A DNA stretch of 64,000 nucleotides from Pontibacter oryzae (GCF_003576375.1 NZ_QWGE01000004.1:1-64000), one strand, 5' to 3'. Shown: positions 44,576 to 53,298, counted from the first letter of the stretch. The notes: generated by a model not told the origin, from the letters alone. Program-made: numbers and translations.

Positions 44576-45007
44576 TTAGCCCTTAATCTGGCTGCTGCAA
44601 CCCTTGCAGATACCTTCGGCAGAGAAATGCATGCGGCTTACCTGATAGCCCTGCGGCAAACTGATGTGTGGGATATGGACTTCGTTCAGGCAGAAAGTCT
44701 GGCTACAGGCCGTGCAGCTGAAATGGATATGGTTGTCGTGATGAATCTCCTGAGAGCATGTTTGCTGTTGGCACAGCGCAAATTTTACGGCACCGCCCAC
44801 ATCATTTATACTATGGATCAGGCCTTTTTCCTCGAAAGAGTATAGCGTACGGTAAATCGTTACACGGTCATATCGGTCCCCGATCAGCTTCTCAAGATCA
44901 GCGTGCGACAGGGCATAGCCTTTCTCCAGGAACTGGCGAAGCACTTCTTGCCGGCAACCTGTTTTGCGTAAGCCATAGTCCGAAAGCAGCTCCTGCGCCT
45001 TATTCAT
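44576..45007 (-). CDS. Fur-family metalloregulator
   Basis: 143 residues from MNKAQELLSDYGLRKT. The start at 45007 is preferred because the longer start at 45040 lies inside a -7 promoter element. The winged-helix DNA-binding half contains DLEKLIGDRYDRVTIYRTLYSFEEKGLIHSIND. The dimerisation half has the metal-binding His cluster HHDNHIHFSC, a CxxC (CTAC) and the second CxxC near the C-terminus (CKGC), forming the structural zinc site. Whether it acts as Fur, Zur or PerR cannot be decided from sequence alone. Confidence 0.92.
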   Translation of the reverse strand: MNKAQELLSDYGLRKTGCRQEVLRQFLEKGYALSHADLEKLIGDRYDRVTIYRTLYSFEEKGLIHSINDVGGAVKFALCQQQTCSQEIHHDNHIHFSCTACSQTFCLNEVHIPHISLPQGYQVSRMHFSAEGICKGCSSQIKG

Positions 45008-45037
45008 ACTTATAAAGTTCTCTGGTCTGGAAACTCT

Positions 45038-45045
45038 CAAAGTTA
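45038..45045 (-). promoter_or_regulatory. -7 element of the Fur-family gene
   Basis: On the minus strand TAACTTTG matches TAnnTTTG 31 nt before the start codon at 45007. The -33 element is weak. The element excludes the upstream in-frame ATG at 45040 as the real start. Confidence 0.5.
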
Positions 45046-45204
45046 CATATTTCCTGTTTAAAAACAGTGCTGTAACAAAAGACGAACGATATATAGTAAA
45101 AAAAGTATAAAAAATGAAAGCTAAAAACTATGACTTACGTATGAATCCTAAAGCCAAATAGTGAAACTAAACAATTATATAAAATCTTAATATTGTAATA
45201 GAAA

Positions 45205-46320
45205 ATGAAAGCAGCTTTACAATTTTTCCTGATACTGGTAGCTGTTATGCTTGTTAGCAGTGCAAGTATGGCTCAGACGGTAACCACCACGCTAGGCCAG
45301 CTAGAAGGCGTTAAAACCGGCCAAGAGAAAGAGTTTACCGTAACCGTGGATGCGGCTGGGCAAACTGCTACAGTACGTGGCCGCTTAGCGTTTACCGATT
45401 ACCAGAAAGACCAAATTGGGCAGATACAGTATAAAGCCCCTGGCGAAGAAGCCTATATGAACCTTAGCATTGCCAACGATGGTATTATAATGTTTGGGCC
45501 AGAAAATGGCTTTGCGCTTGCCAATGGCGTGCATAGTTTTAAAATACGCTTTAATGCTGGCAGAACATATCCTTATACAATCGCATTAGTTAACACTGCT
45601 AACGGCCAGAATGTGGTTACCACCTCAGGTAGCGTAGTGGTGCAGCAAACCGCTGAGCCGACCATAGATGGAACGCTGGACATAATCTCTGATGTTACAG
45701 CCGACAAGGATATTTTATGGCAAGTGCTGGTAAGGCCTAACGATAGAGCTGATAATGGCGACATGGTAAACCTTGTGATCAAGCTGCAAAACCCAGAGCA
45801 GCGTAACAACTTTACCCTGATGTATAACGCTAACCGCGAGGCTCAAACCGAAGAAGAAGCACAGTACTCCACCGTTACATTCGACGAAACCGGAATGGCT
45901 GTTATAGGCCCTGAAGGCGGAGAAGAGATGAAGGGAGACTATAAGTACTATTTTAAAATTAACTTTGCTGCAGCAGGCACTTATAATTATGCTTTAAACT
46001 TACACCGTGTGGATGGCAACGTATTAGCCTCAGTCAACGAGACCGTGATGGTAGCTACCGTAGCCGGCCTCGACGATATGATCGGCGATACCCGTGTAGC
46101 TGTTTACCCAACTGTCTCTGATGGTATGGTGCGCCTGAATCTTGGTAAAATCCGTAATGCCAATGTGGCTGTGGTAGACATACTGGGCCGCCAGGTACTG
46201 GAACTTAACAGAGCGAACGGTGTGGTAGAAATCAACACGAAGAAGTTTGCTAAAGGAACATACTTTGTAAAGGTATTTGCAGGGAATGATGTGGCCTCGA
46301 GCCGCCTGATTGTAAAATAA
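45205..46320 (+). CDS. Secreted protein with type IX secretion sorting domain
   Basis: 371 residues. A signal peptide (KAALQFFLILVAVMLVSSASMAQ) is followed by two tandem domains of about 125 residues sharing the pattern G(I/V)xxxGPExG, then YxFKIxFxxAGTYxYxxxL. The C-terminal 75 residues form a type IX sorting domain: VAVYPTVSDGMVRLNL, VAVVDILGRQVLEL, and KKFAKGTYFVKVFAGNDVASSRLIVK with the terminal SSRLIVK pattern. It should pass the outer membrane via the T9SS and be released or surface-bound. The repeated domain is not recognised. It is a single-gene unit. Confidence 0.88.
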   Translation: MKAALQFFLILVAVMLVSSASMAQTVTTTLGQLEGVKTGQEKEFTVTVDAAGQTATVRGRLAFTDYQKDQIGQIQYKAPGEEAYMNLSIANDGIIMFGPENGFALANGVHSFKIRFNAGRTYPYTIALVNTANGQNVVTTSGSVVVQQTAEPTIDGTLDIISDVTADKDILWQVLVRPNDRADNGDMVNLVIKLQNPEQRNNFTLMYNANREAQTEEEAQYSTVTFDETGMAVIGPEGGEEMKGDYKYYFKINFAAAGTYNYALNLHRVDGNVLASVNETVMVATVAGLDDMIGDTRVAVYPTVSDGMVRLNLGKIRNANVAVVDILGRQVLELNRANGVVEINTKKFAKGTYFVKVFAGNDVASSRLIVK

Positions 46321-46377
46321 TACCCCTATTAATTGGTTACGTTTTAAGCCTGGGGCGCTCGCCTCAGGCTTTTCTTT

Positions 46378-47220
46378 TTACAATAGCAGCATCGAGAGGA
46401 TGCCTGTAAGCATGATGAGCTTATTCAGGTTGCTGAGAAATGTGAAGTCTCGTTTGCGATCGGCACGTACCAGCTTAAGCAGCAGCCACACGCTGGGCAG
46501 TAATACTAGGGCTGCCATATATACATCAAATAACAAGCGGGAAGCAGGATGGAAAATAACCACAAGTACAAAGACCTGGAAAATGGCTATTAATGGGTAA
46601 AGGACTAGCTTTGCACCCCGAAGCCCGGCCACTATTGGTAGCGTGCGGCAGTCGAAAGAGGCATCGCCCTTCATGTCCTCAATGTCCTTTATGATTTCCC
46701 GGATGAGCGAGATGAGCAAGGCAAACAAGGCATAGCCCATCGTTATCTTATTTAGGGTGTCGTCGTAAACGGCCACTACCAGCAGCATGGATGCGGAAAG
46801 CAACGCGATGACGATGTTGCCGACTAAGAGCATTTTCTTGAGCCTTGCCGAGTAGCCCCACAACAGCAGCACAGCACCCAGGTTAATCAAGCCAACAGGT
46901 AAGGCTAAGTATAAACCGGCCAAAACCCCCAGTGCCGATAAAATTAAGTGAGCAAACATGGCCCTTCGCCTGCGTATCCGGCGGCCTATCAATAGCCGGT
47001 CTGGTTTGTTGATGGCATCAATTTTTACATCGTAGTAATCATTGATGATATAGCCGGCCGCTGCAATGCATACCGTAGATAGAACCAGTAACAGAAAGTC
47101 TGAGTTTAATACCTTGGCCCACTGTACGCCAGGCGATAGCAAGCATGCTTGCACAAGTGCCTGGCTTAGCGCAATCATCACAAGGTTGCGGGCTCGGATC
47201 AGTGTTAGTATAGATTTCAC
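46378..47220 (-). CDS. UbiA-family prenyltransferase
   Basis: 280 residues with about eight transmembrane helices. The first Asp-rich motif NDYYDVKIDAINKPDRLLIG and the second DIEDMKGDASFDCRTLPIV are the Mg-diphosphate sites of UbiA enzymes. In Bacteroidota, proteins like this are often annotated as geranylgeranylglycerol-phosphate geranylgeranyltransferase; menaquinone or heme O synthesis are alternatives. No pathway partner lies nearby, so the acceptor is open. Confidence 0.9.
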   Translation of the reverse strand: MKSILTLIRARNLVMIALSQALVQACLLSPGVQWAKVLNSDFLLLVLSTVCIAAAGYIINDYYDVKIDAINKPDRLLIGRRIRRRRAMFAHLILSALGVLAGLYLALPVGLINLGAVLLLWGYSARLKKMLLVGNIVIALLSASMLLVVAVYDDTLNKITMGYALFALLISLIREIIKDIEDMKGDASFDCRTLPIVAGLRGAKLVLYPLIAIFQVFVLVVIFHPASRLLFDVYMAALVLLPSVWLLLKLVRADRKRDFTFLSNLNKLIMLTGILSMLLL

Positions 47221-47283
47221 GGGCAGTAGCAGAAGATGAGCGGCCGCTGTAAAGTTACAATACAGCTCGGAACAGGCAACAAA

Positions 47284-47306
47284 AAAAGCCCCTGCGAGGG
47301 GCTTTT
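47284..47306 (-). terminator. Terminator of the cold shock gene
   Basis: AAAAGCCCC (47284-47292) pairs with GGGGCTTTT (47298-47306); on the minus strand a T-run follows. It lies 24 nt past the csp stop. Confidence 0.88.
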
Positions 47307-47329
47307 CCTGTATCAGTAAGTATGCTTTG

Positions 47330-47524
47330 TTAGAACTTCTTCACATTTACTGCATTAATTCCTTTTTTGCCTTCAACAGTGTCGAACTCAACACGGTCGT
47401 TCTGTTGAATTTGCAAGCCATTTAAGCCTGTTACGTGCACAAAAAAATCTTCATTCGTTTCGTCTTCGGTGATAAAACCAAAGCCTTTTGACTCAATAAA
47501 AAATTTTACTTTTCCTGTCTTCAT
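47330..47524 (-). CDS. Cold shock protein, CspA family
   Basis: A single OB-fold domain of 64 residues. Both RNA-binding motifs are present: KGFGFI (RNP1) at about 13-18 and DFFVHV (RNP2-like) at about 26-31. The sequence GKVKFFIESKGFGFITED is typical, with a Bacteroidota-style INAVNVKKF end. It acts as an RNA chaperone. The 120-nt upstream gap is AT-rich and could hold a long 5' UTR of the kind used for cold regulation; no clear promoter was found in it. Confidence 0.95.
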   Translation of the reverse strand: MKTGKVKFFIESKGFGFITEDETNEDFFVHVTGLNGLQIQQNDRVEFDTVEGKKGINAVNVKKF

Positions 47525-47644
47525 AAAATTTGAACTGTTAATAAGTAATTAATCTGTCGTAAACTAGAAATATTTTTTAATATATGCAATAACATATTAA
47601 ACAAATTATTCAATTTCTTTATAGAATAGTATAAACAGGCTCAA

Positions 47645-48142
47645 TTACCAGGTGTCTTGTGTTTTCATGATTTGCTCAATTAGTTCACGCACAGCGCCTT
47701 CACCGCCTTTCTTGCTGGCTTTAAACATCGAAATTTCCTGAATATCATCGGCAGCATCGGCTGGGCATGCACGTAACCCGCAGCGTTGCATCACTTCAAA
47801 ATCAGGCATATCGTCGCCCATGTATGCTACGGTAGCCGGGTGCACACCCTGCATATAAATGTAGTCTTCCAGGGTGTCCACTTTGTCCTCTATACCCAAG
47901 AAGATATCTTCTATACCTAACTGTTCCAGGCGCTTGCGCACGCCCGGCTCGTTTTTGCCAGAGATGATTGCTACACGGTAGCCTTGGCTAATGGCGTGCT
48001 TTATGGCAAAGCCATCTTTTATGTTAAAGGCGCGCACCTGCTCGCCGTCGGCAAAGCAGTATAGGCGGCCATCAGTAAGCACGCCGTCAACATCAAAGAT
48101 AAATGTCTTAATGCGGGTCAGGTCTTTTTGGGTAATGGACAT
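47645..48142 (-). CDS. kdsC: 3-deoxy-D-manno-octulosonate 8-phosphate phosphatase
   Basis: A cap-less C0-type HAD phosphatase that makes KDO for lipopolysaccharide. 165 residues with motif I FDVDGVLTDG (Asp17 and Asp19), then RAFNIKDGFAIKHA, motif II AIISGKNEPGVRKR, and motifs III-IV starting at VAYMGDDMPDFEVMQRCGLRACPADA. The length and the DVDGVLTDG motif are specific to KdsC and its close relatives. The partner kdsA/kdsB genes are not in the window. Confidence 0.93.
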   Translation of the reverse strand: MSITQKDLTRIKTFIFDVDGVLTDGRLYCFADGEQVRAFNIKDGFAIKHAISQGYRVAIISGKNEPGVRKRLEQLGIEDIFLGIEDKVDTLEDYIYMQGVHPATVAYMGDDMPDFEVMQRCGLRACPADAADDIQEISMFKASKKGGEGAVRELIEQIMKTQDTW

Positions 48143-48228
48143 AATGACAGTCAGGTTTATCAGGAAAAGAAGTATAGCGCGGCCCTGAAAGTGTAAGGCT
48201 TCAAGAGGCAGGGCTGGGTTGAAAACAA

Positions 48229-48255
48229 AAAGGCTCTTTACATGAAAGAGCCTTT
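48229..48255 (-). terminator. Terminator of the fdx-iscX unit
   Basis: AAAGGCTCTTT (48229-48239) pairs with AAAGAGCCTTT (48245-48255); on the minus strand TTTTTG follows. Confidence 0.78.
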
Positions 48256-48302
48256 AAAAGTATATATTTTTCAGAATTTATACTTACCGATACAAGTTTA
48301 TT

Positions 48303-48548
48303 CTAGTCTTGGTTGTCGCGCCACTCGTAAACCCAGGCCGCCTGGATCTGCTCCAGGTGTCCTTCGTTTGCTTCTTCGCGCGTGCCTTCAAAGTTAGGCA
48401 GGGTAAGTATCCACTCCAGCAGGTCTGTAAAGCGGATGCGGTAAATCTTCGACTCGGTAAAATCATCGCCAAACTTCTCGTAGAGTGCCATCGCGATGTC
48501 TTCGTAGTCGTTCCAGTGTATTGGTGGTTCGTAGCTCTTATTCATCAT
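48303..48548 (-). CDS. iscX: IscX-family Fe-S cluster assembly accessory protein
   Basis: 81 residues. The family pattern is clear: PPIHWNDYEDIAMALYEKFGDDFTESKIYRIRFTDLLEWILTLPNFEGTREEANEGHLEQIQAAWVYEW, matching IscX (YfhJ) with its W-x-D-x-x-x-I-A start, RFTDL-x-x-W-I and N-E-x-x-L-E-x-I-Q. In E. coli it binds IscS and modulates cluster assembly with iron. It is 92 nt downstream of a [2Fe-2S] ferredoxin gene, the usual partnership. Confidence 0.9.
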   Translation of the reverse strand: MMNKSYEPPIHWNDYEDIAMALYEKFGDDFTESKIYRIRFTDLLEWILTLPNFEGTREEANEGHLEQIQAAWVYEWRDNQD

Positions 48549-48640
48549 TTAAACTGTTAAATGGTTTGATGGCTAAATGGCTTTCGCTGCATGAGGTAAG
48601 TCATCAGCAGTTTAACAATGCAGCCATTCAGCAATTTAAA
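48549..48640. repeat. Short-unit repeat gap between fdx and iscX
   Basis: One side has ACTGTTAAATGGTTTGATGG with GGCTAAATGG after it. The other has CAGTTTAACAATGCAGCC with ATTCAGCAATTTAAA after it, an imperfect reverse complement. A similar word (TTAAATTGTTGAATGGC) occurs near 27260. Confidence 0.5.
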
Positions 48641-48970
48641 TTAGTGGCCCAGGAAGTCCTGCTCCGGAATGGTTACAACAATATCCTCGTTGCCTTGCAC
48701 AACGCACTGGCAGCCAAGGCGGGAGTTGATGCGCGGGTCTACGGCGCGGTCAATGTAATCCTCTTCTTTGTCAGAAATTTCCGGGAGGTCATCCATACCA
48801 GCCTCAATGTACACATGGCAGGTGCTGCAACCGCACACGCCGCCGCAGTTATGCTGCAGCTTGATGTCGTTGTTCAGGGCTACATCTAGCACCGACTCGC
48901 CTTCTACGGCCGGGAGTGTTTGGTCCGGTGAGCCGTCAGCAAACTTAAATGTTATATTTACAACTTTCAT
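48641..48970 (-). CDS. fdx: [2Fe-2S] ferredoxin, adrenodoxin/Isc type
   Basis: 109 residues. The cluster ligands fit C-x5-C-x2-C-x35-C: Cys42, Cys48, Cys51 and Cys87, within HNCGGVCGCSTC and LGCQC. Two extra cysteines (46 and 89) are present. The DYIDRAVDPRINSRLGCQ segment is typical of the vertebrate-type/Isc ferredoxins that supply electrons for Fe-S cluster synthesis. It is upstream of iscX on the same strand. Confidence 0.93.
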   Translation of the reverse strand: MKVVNITFKFADGSPDQTLPAVEGESVLDVALNNDIKLQHNCGGVCGCSTCHVYIEAGMDDLPEISDKEEDYIDRAVDPRINSRLGCQCVVQGNEDIVVTIPEQDFLGH

Positions 48971-49074
48971 GTCTGTGTCTTTATACTAAAATGCAAAGTT
49001 ACAAAGCCGGGTTACCGAATCAAAGTAGGTATGAATTTATGCGTTGCCGCTTTTGCAATCTGGCGGGGGCAGGC

Positions 49075-49854
49075 TTACTGATCAGGTTGGGTGCCTTGTA
49101 TACTTTGCGTAAGGAGCGTGTATAGCTGGTGGAGGCGAGGCTGCTGCTCCAGCATGTGCAAGTGCGCTTCAATAACATTCTCGTCGTGGCGGATAGCTGG
49201 CCCGGTTTGCACAGTGAAGGGGTGTTGCTCAAGCGCTTTATTCACTGTTTCCTTAATCAGAGGGTCCAGGCTTTGTGGAGGCAGGCCGGCACCATACAAA
49301 AGCTCCTGACTAATGCCAAGCAGATGATTCGTGAAATTACAGGCGAAAACAGCCGCTAGGTGCAGCTGTTTTCGTGCCACTGAGTCCACTTTATGCACCG
49401 TTTGCGTAATGCTTGCCGCCAGTTCCTCAAGCTGTTTAAGCGTGCCCGGGTTTTCAGCTTCCAGCAAAAGTGGCACAGCCTGAAAGCTGACTGCTTTGGC
49501 TTTAGAGAAAGTTTGTAACGGATAAAAAACGCCTATGGCAGCGCCTGTTACAGGCGAAAGTGCGGCCAGCGGCATTGCGCCGGAAGTATGGGCAACTAAA
49601 GTGCCTGGTGCCACCTTAAGCGCTGCGGCCACATTTGCCAGGGCTGCATCCGGAACTGCTATGAGCACGGCATCTACAGCAATGTGTTGCAAATCGAGGG
49701 AAGTGGTGGCTTTGGCGTGTGCCAGCTTTTCCAGAAGCGCATCGCGGCTGCCGGCAGTTCGGCTATAAACGCCTATGATGTTGTGGCCTGCTGCCTGTAA
49801 TGCCTGCGCCAGGTGCCAGGCAACGTTTCCGGCCCCAATTATGGCAATGTTCAT
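49075..49854 (-). CDS. Rossmann-fold DUF2520 protein
   Basis: 259 residues from MNIAIIGAGNVAWHL (an extra Met lies six codons upstream at 49872). A dinucleotide-binding GxGxxA/W motif is at the start. The N-terminal half resembles F420 oxidoreductase-like/6-phosphogluconate-type folds (VIAVPDAALANVAAALK, LVAHTSGAMPLAAL, GVFYPLQTFSKAK). The C-terminal helical DUF2520 domain has ARKQLHLAAVFACNFTNHLLGISQELL. Probably an NAD(P)-dependent oxidoreductase with unknown substrate. Confidence 0.88.
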   Translation of the reverse strand: MNIAIIGAGNVAWHLAQALQAAGHNIIGVYSRTAGSRDALLEKLAHAKATTSLDLQHIAVDAVLIAVPDAALANVAAALKVAPGTLVAHTSGAMPLAALSPVTGAAIGVFYPLQTFSKAKAVSFQAVPLLLEAENPGTLKQLEELAASITQTVHKVDSVARKQLHLAAVFACNFTNHLLGISQELLYGAGLPPQSLDPLIKETVNKALEQHPFTVQTGPAIRHDENVIEAHLHMLEQQPRLHQLYTLLTQSIQGTQPDQ

Positions 49855-49916
49855 CGGTTTCTGTAAGTCCATACTTCAACTGTTGGGCTAAGTTAAAAAC
49901 TGGAGGCCTATAAAGC

Positions 49917-49951
49917 AAAAAAGCCTTTGCTGCGGCAGCAAAGGCTTTTTT
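49917..49951. terminator. Strong terminator downstream of the ccm cluster
   Basis: The 16-nt arms AAAAAAGCCTTTGCTG (49917-49932) and CAGCAAAGGCTTTTTT (49936-49951) are perfectly complementary with a 3-nt loop. It lies past the ccmF stop on the minus strand. Confidence 0.93.
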
Positions 49952-49971
49952 AGAAAGTGCTTTTGCTGCAA

Positions 49972-52569
49972 TTAGGCAGCTTGCGCTTTTCTTTTGGGAG
50001 TAGGTTTAGCCGTAGCATTTTTCGGCGTGCCATCGTCCTTGCGGCGTACAATGGCCATCACAAAACCAATTGCCATCACAATGGTACCAATCCAAAGTAT
50101 GTTTACAAAAGGCTTCTCCATGGCTTTCAGGATGATATAATCCTTTTGCGTAGCATTTACGCCGATCTTAAACTTGTTATTCTCTGTATCGATGTTCAGG
50201 AAAGTTAGGCGCAGGCCAAGGTCTGCCACTTCTTCCGGCACACGGCCCAATAACTGGTCTTTGATCATCAGTACCGGGTGGGCATGGTAGTTCTTGCGCT
50301 CGCCAAAGATTTTCATATCGGCTTGCACAGCCACGTCTCCGGGCTCCAATACTACGCCTGGCACCTGTTGCACCGGCTCAATACCATTAAACACAGCCAC
50401 ATAATCGTTAAGGATGATGGTATCGCCGGCGGCAACCTCATATTCTTGTAGGTCACCCCATTCTTTCTCCTCGTTCGGGTCAGGTACAGAAGAAACGTGC
50501 GTATACAGGTCTTTATTGGCAAAGTGCTTAATATCCGGGGATGCCAGCAGGCCCATGTTCGGGTTTACCTGGGCACGCGGATAAAGCGTAAAGGTCTTGT
50601 CGCCTTCGCGCTCTTTGTACTGCACCTGGTAGTAAGTGTTTTCCGGGGAAAGCAGGTCCAGTGTGTCGCCGGTCTCAAAGTATACTTTATCGCCAGACTT
50701 TATCTGCCCGCGGGCAATAGCTTTATATTCATCTGCTGTTGGGAAAAGCAGCTCGCGATTTACATAACCCGGCACGCCCTCTACTTCCTGAAACTGGCCA
50801 TGGTAGCTTACAGTGTACTTATCCATCTCTACGGGAGCGTTGCGCCACAGCAGCACGTTGTCGCGGTTTATCGCATCCGGGAACTCACGGGAGTAAACCA
50901 TACCAGAAGTATTTTGAGAGATGATGTTAGAGTAACCCGAAGAAAACAGCACGCCAATTAGCATCAGGGCTATACCAATATGGGCCACTGCACCACCCGA
51001 GAGCGATACTTTTTTGTGCAGCAGGCTCAAGATAATGCTCAGGTTAGCGAATACAGCAAAAAGCGCCGCTACCAATAGTATTATATACACTGGATTATCC
51101 ATTGTCTCGTGGAGCATGCCCAACTTGGAAAGCACAATAATCAGGCTGGCGAACAGTAAGGTGAGCATGCCAGGTAGCGTAATTGCATCCAGGAAGCTGC
51201 CTTTATCGCCTTTGCGCCACCAAAGCAATTGGCCGACACCGGTAAGCACGGCAATGGCTACGCCGCCCCATAACTGGAACTGCGTATAATGCGCAATCTG
51301 ATCGGCTGGCAGGGCTATGTTCGTCTCGATGCCGATAAAGCCCATGAAGGAATTATACACCGGAATGGATGTAGTGAACAATACCTGAAATGCTGCTAAG
51401 CAAAGCACAATTGCCCCGATAAATACCCAGAACTCGCCGCTGTACGTGGAGAGCTCTTTGGCCGTGGTCGGGATGCTCTTCCAACGGTAAACTAGCAAGC
51501 CAACCGCCAGCACCGCAAAGGCAGCCAAGTATGCAAATAATTGTCCGGAAAGGCCAAGGTCTGTAAACGAGTGCACGGAGGCATTGCCCAAAATGCCGCT
51601 ACGCGTTAGGAAGGTAGCGTAAAGTATAAGTATGAACGAGGCGATGACAAGTATGAACGATGCCTTCAGGCCAGACTTACCACGGCGGTACGCAATCATA
51701 GTATGGATAGCGCCAACCAGCACCAGCCACGGAATGTATACGGCGTTCTCAACAGGGTCCCAGTTCCAGTAACCACCGAAGTTAAGCGTTTCGTAAGCCC
51801 AGTAAGCACCCATCACGATACCAACACCCAGCACTACTGCCGCAAAATGCGACCAAGGCAGCGCAGGCTTTACCCACTCGGTAAACTTGCCTTTCCAAAG
51901 ACCAGCCATGGCAAAAGCAAAAGGTACTAAAGTGGCGGCAAACCCAAGGAAAAGGGTAGGCGGGTGAATAACCATCCAATAGTTCTGGAGCAGCGGGTTC
52001 AAGCCCGTGCCGTCTTGCGGTACAAAGTTCGGGTCCATGGCAAATACCGGGGCATCTGTCATGAAATCGCGCATCAGGATAAAAGGAGAGGAGCCGATCT
52101 TCAAGTCACCGATCACCACACCCAAAATCATGGACGTGAGAAACAGTTGCACAAAAGAGAACATGGCCATTACTGGCGCTTCCCATACATTGTTCTTTTT
52201 GCCGCTCTTAATCAACACAAAGCCAAGCAATACATGCCAGAAAATCCAAAGCAGGAAAGAGCCTTCCTGGCCTTCCCAGAAGCACGAAATCATGTAGTAT
52301 ACCGGCAGGTGATTGGAGGAGTGGCTCCAGGCGTAATAGTATTCGTAGCGATGCTCATAGATAATATTGAACAACGAAAAGATAACCATCATCACGGCTG
52401 CACCGTGCACGTAAAAAGCACCGCGTGCCAGGTTGCGCCAGCTCATGTCGCCGGAAGCCTCCACCTTGGTGCGTGATGCCATAAAATATGCGTAAGAGGA
52501 TACAATGGCTGCTACAAAAGCCACAATCACACTCGCATGGCCAATATCCCCGATCAGCGTATTAATCAT
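49972..52569 (-). CDS. ccmF: Cytochrome c maturation heme lyase subunit, CcmF type
   Basis: 865-residue polytopic protein. The heme-handling WWD domain reads WGGYWNWDPVENAVYIPWLVLVGAIHT at about residue 265. Other CcmF hallmarks are the N-terminal GDIGHASVIVAF and HPPTLFLGFAATLVPFAFAMAGL. A large extracytoplasmic domain of roughly 250 residues comes before the last helix, longer than in proteobacterial CcmF (around 650 residues); extended forms are usual in Bacteroidota. With ccmE and ccmC upstream it should attach heme to apocytochromes c. The C-terminal tail is Lys-rich. Confidence 0.93.
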   Translation of the reverse strand: MINTLIGDIGHASVIVAFVAAIVSSYAYFMASRTKVEASGDMSWRNLARGAFYVHGAAVMMVIFSLFNIIYEHRYEYYYAWSHSSNHLPVYYMISCFWEGQEGSFLLWIFWHVLLGFVLIKSGKKNNVWEAPVMAMFSFVQLFLTSMILGVVIGDLKIGSSPFILMRDFMTDAPVFAMDPNFVPQDGTGLNPLLQNYWMVIHPPTLFLGFAATLVPFAFAMAGLWKGKFTEWVKPALPWSHFAAVVLGVGIVMGAYWAYETLNFGGYWNWDPVENAVYIPWLVLVGAIHTMIAYRRGKSGLKASFILVIASFILILYATFLTRSGILGNASVHSFTDLGLSGQLFAYLAAFAVLAVGLLVYRWKSIPTTAKELSTYSGEFWVFIGAIVLCLAAFQVLFTTSIPVYNSFMGFIGIETNIALPADQIAHYTQFQLWGGVAIAVLTGVGQLLWWRKGDKGSFLDAITLPGMLTLLFASLIIVLSKLGMLHETMDNPVYIILLVAALFAVFANLSIILSLLHKKVSLSGGAVAHIGIALMLIGVLFSSGYSNIISQNTSGMVYSREFPDAINRDNVLLWRNAPVEMDKYTVSYHGQFQEVEGVPGYVNRELLFPTADEYKAIARGQIKSGDKVYFETGDTLDLLSPENTYYQVQYKEREGDKTFTLYPRAQVNPNMGLLASPDIKHFANKDLYTHVSSVPDPNEEKEWGDLQEYEVAAGDTIILNDYVAVFNGIEPVQQVPGVVLEPGDVAVQADMKIFGERKNYHAHPVLMIKDQLLGRVPEEVADLGLRLTFLNIDTENNKFKIGVNATQKDYIILKAMEKPFVNILWIGTIVMAIGFVMAIVRRKDDGTPKNATAKPTPKRKAQAA

Positions 52570-52707
52570 TTCTGATAGTTAAAAAGTTAGAAATTTAAGA
52601 CGTTAAAAAGTGATTAAAAGCTAGTAGGTTAGGAAGTTCTATCTGTTAGCCATTCTGGCATAATACACAACTCGCTAACTTTCTAACTCTTTAACTTTCT
52701 AACTAAA
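52570..52707. repeat. Short-unit repeat gap between ccmE and ccmF
   Basis: AGTTAAAAAGTTAGAAA (about 52577-52593) is mirrored by CTAACTTTCTAACTCTTTAA and CTTTCTAACT (about 52675-52704). The AGTTAGAAA word and its complement recur several times. Confidence 0.6.
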
Positions 52708-53133
52708 TCAAAGGCTTGCTGTATTTTGCTGTATTTCTTTTTCCACGTATTTGGACGGGCACTTGAGCAGGATTTTGTCGGCAACAAACACATTCTGCTG
52801 CATATTGCCCGTGATCACTACTTGTTCGGAGCGTTCAAAATCCTGTGGTTTGGGGTTATAGTATACTACCTGTTGCTCTACGCGGTTTGTGTCTACCAAC
52901 GTGAAGGTGAAGTAGTTTGGGTCTACAAGCGGATCGTAGTTCATGCCCACAATATGGCCCTGCGGGTCTTTTTTGAGGCGGCCAACCACATGCACTTTCG
53001 TCATGTCGCCATCTTCGGCGCGTTCAATGGCCTCTCCAAATGAAACGTAGGTGCTGGCATCGCCAACCGACGACATAATGATAACAATCGCAACTGCGAT
53101 GACTAAAATCCCGATGATATGTGACTTCTTCAT
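52708..53133 (-). CDS. ccmE: Heme chaperone CcmE with cysteine-type (CxxxY) motif
   Basis: 141 residues. One N-terminal membrane anchor (IIGILVIAVAIVIIMSS), then the OB-fold domain: VHVVGRLKKDPQGHIVGMNYDP, FTFTLVDTN, SEQVVITGNMQQNVFVADKILLKCPSKY. In classical CcmE this last stretch carries the heme-binding His; here it is Cys125 with Tyr129 (CPSKY). That CxxxY form is known from archaea and sulfate reducers. Heme shuttle to CcmF. Confidence 0.92.
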   Translation of the reverse strand: MKKSHIIGILVIAVAIVIIMSSVGDASTYVSFGEAIERAEDGDMTKVHVVGRLKKDPQGHIVGMNYDPLVDPNYFTFTLVDTNRVEQQVVYYNPKPQDFERSEQVVITGNMQQNVFVADKILLKCPSKYVEKEIQQNTASL

Positions 53134-53298
53134 CTATAATGAAAATTAAAGTATGCTGTTTTTCCTGTAGCCTAACACACAACAGAATGATATAAATCCA
53201 TTGCCTGCGGCTTATTTCATACTTGCAGCGCCATACATCACCGGGGCCTGTATGCAGCAAAGGCGTTTAGTTCCTTTTGCTGCCAATGATCGTGAGTA

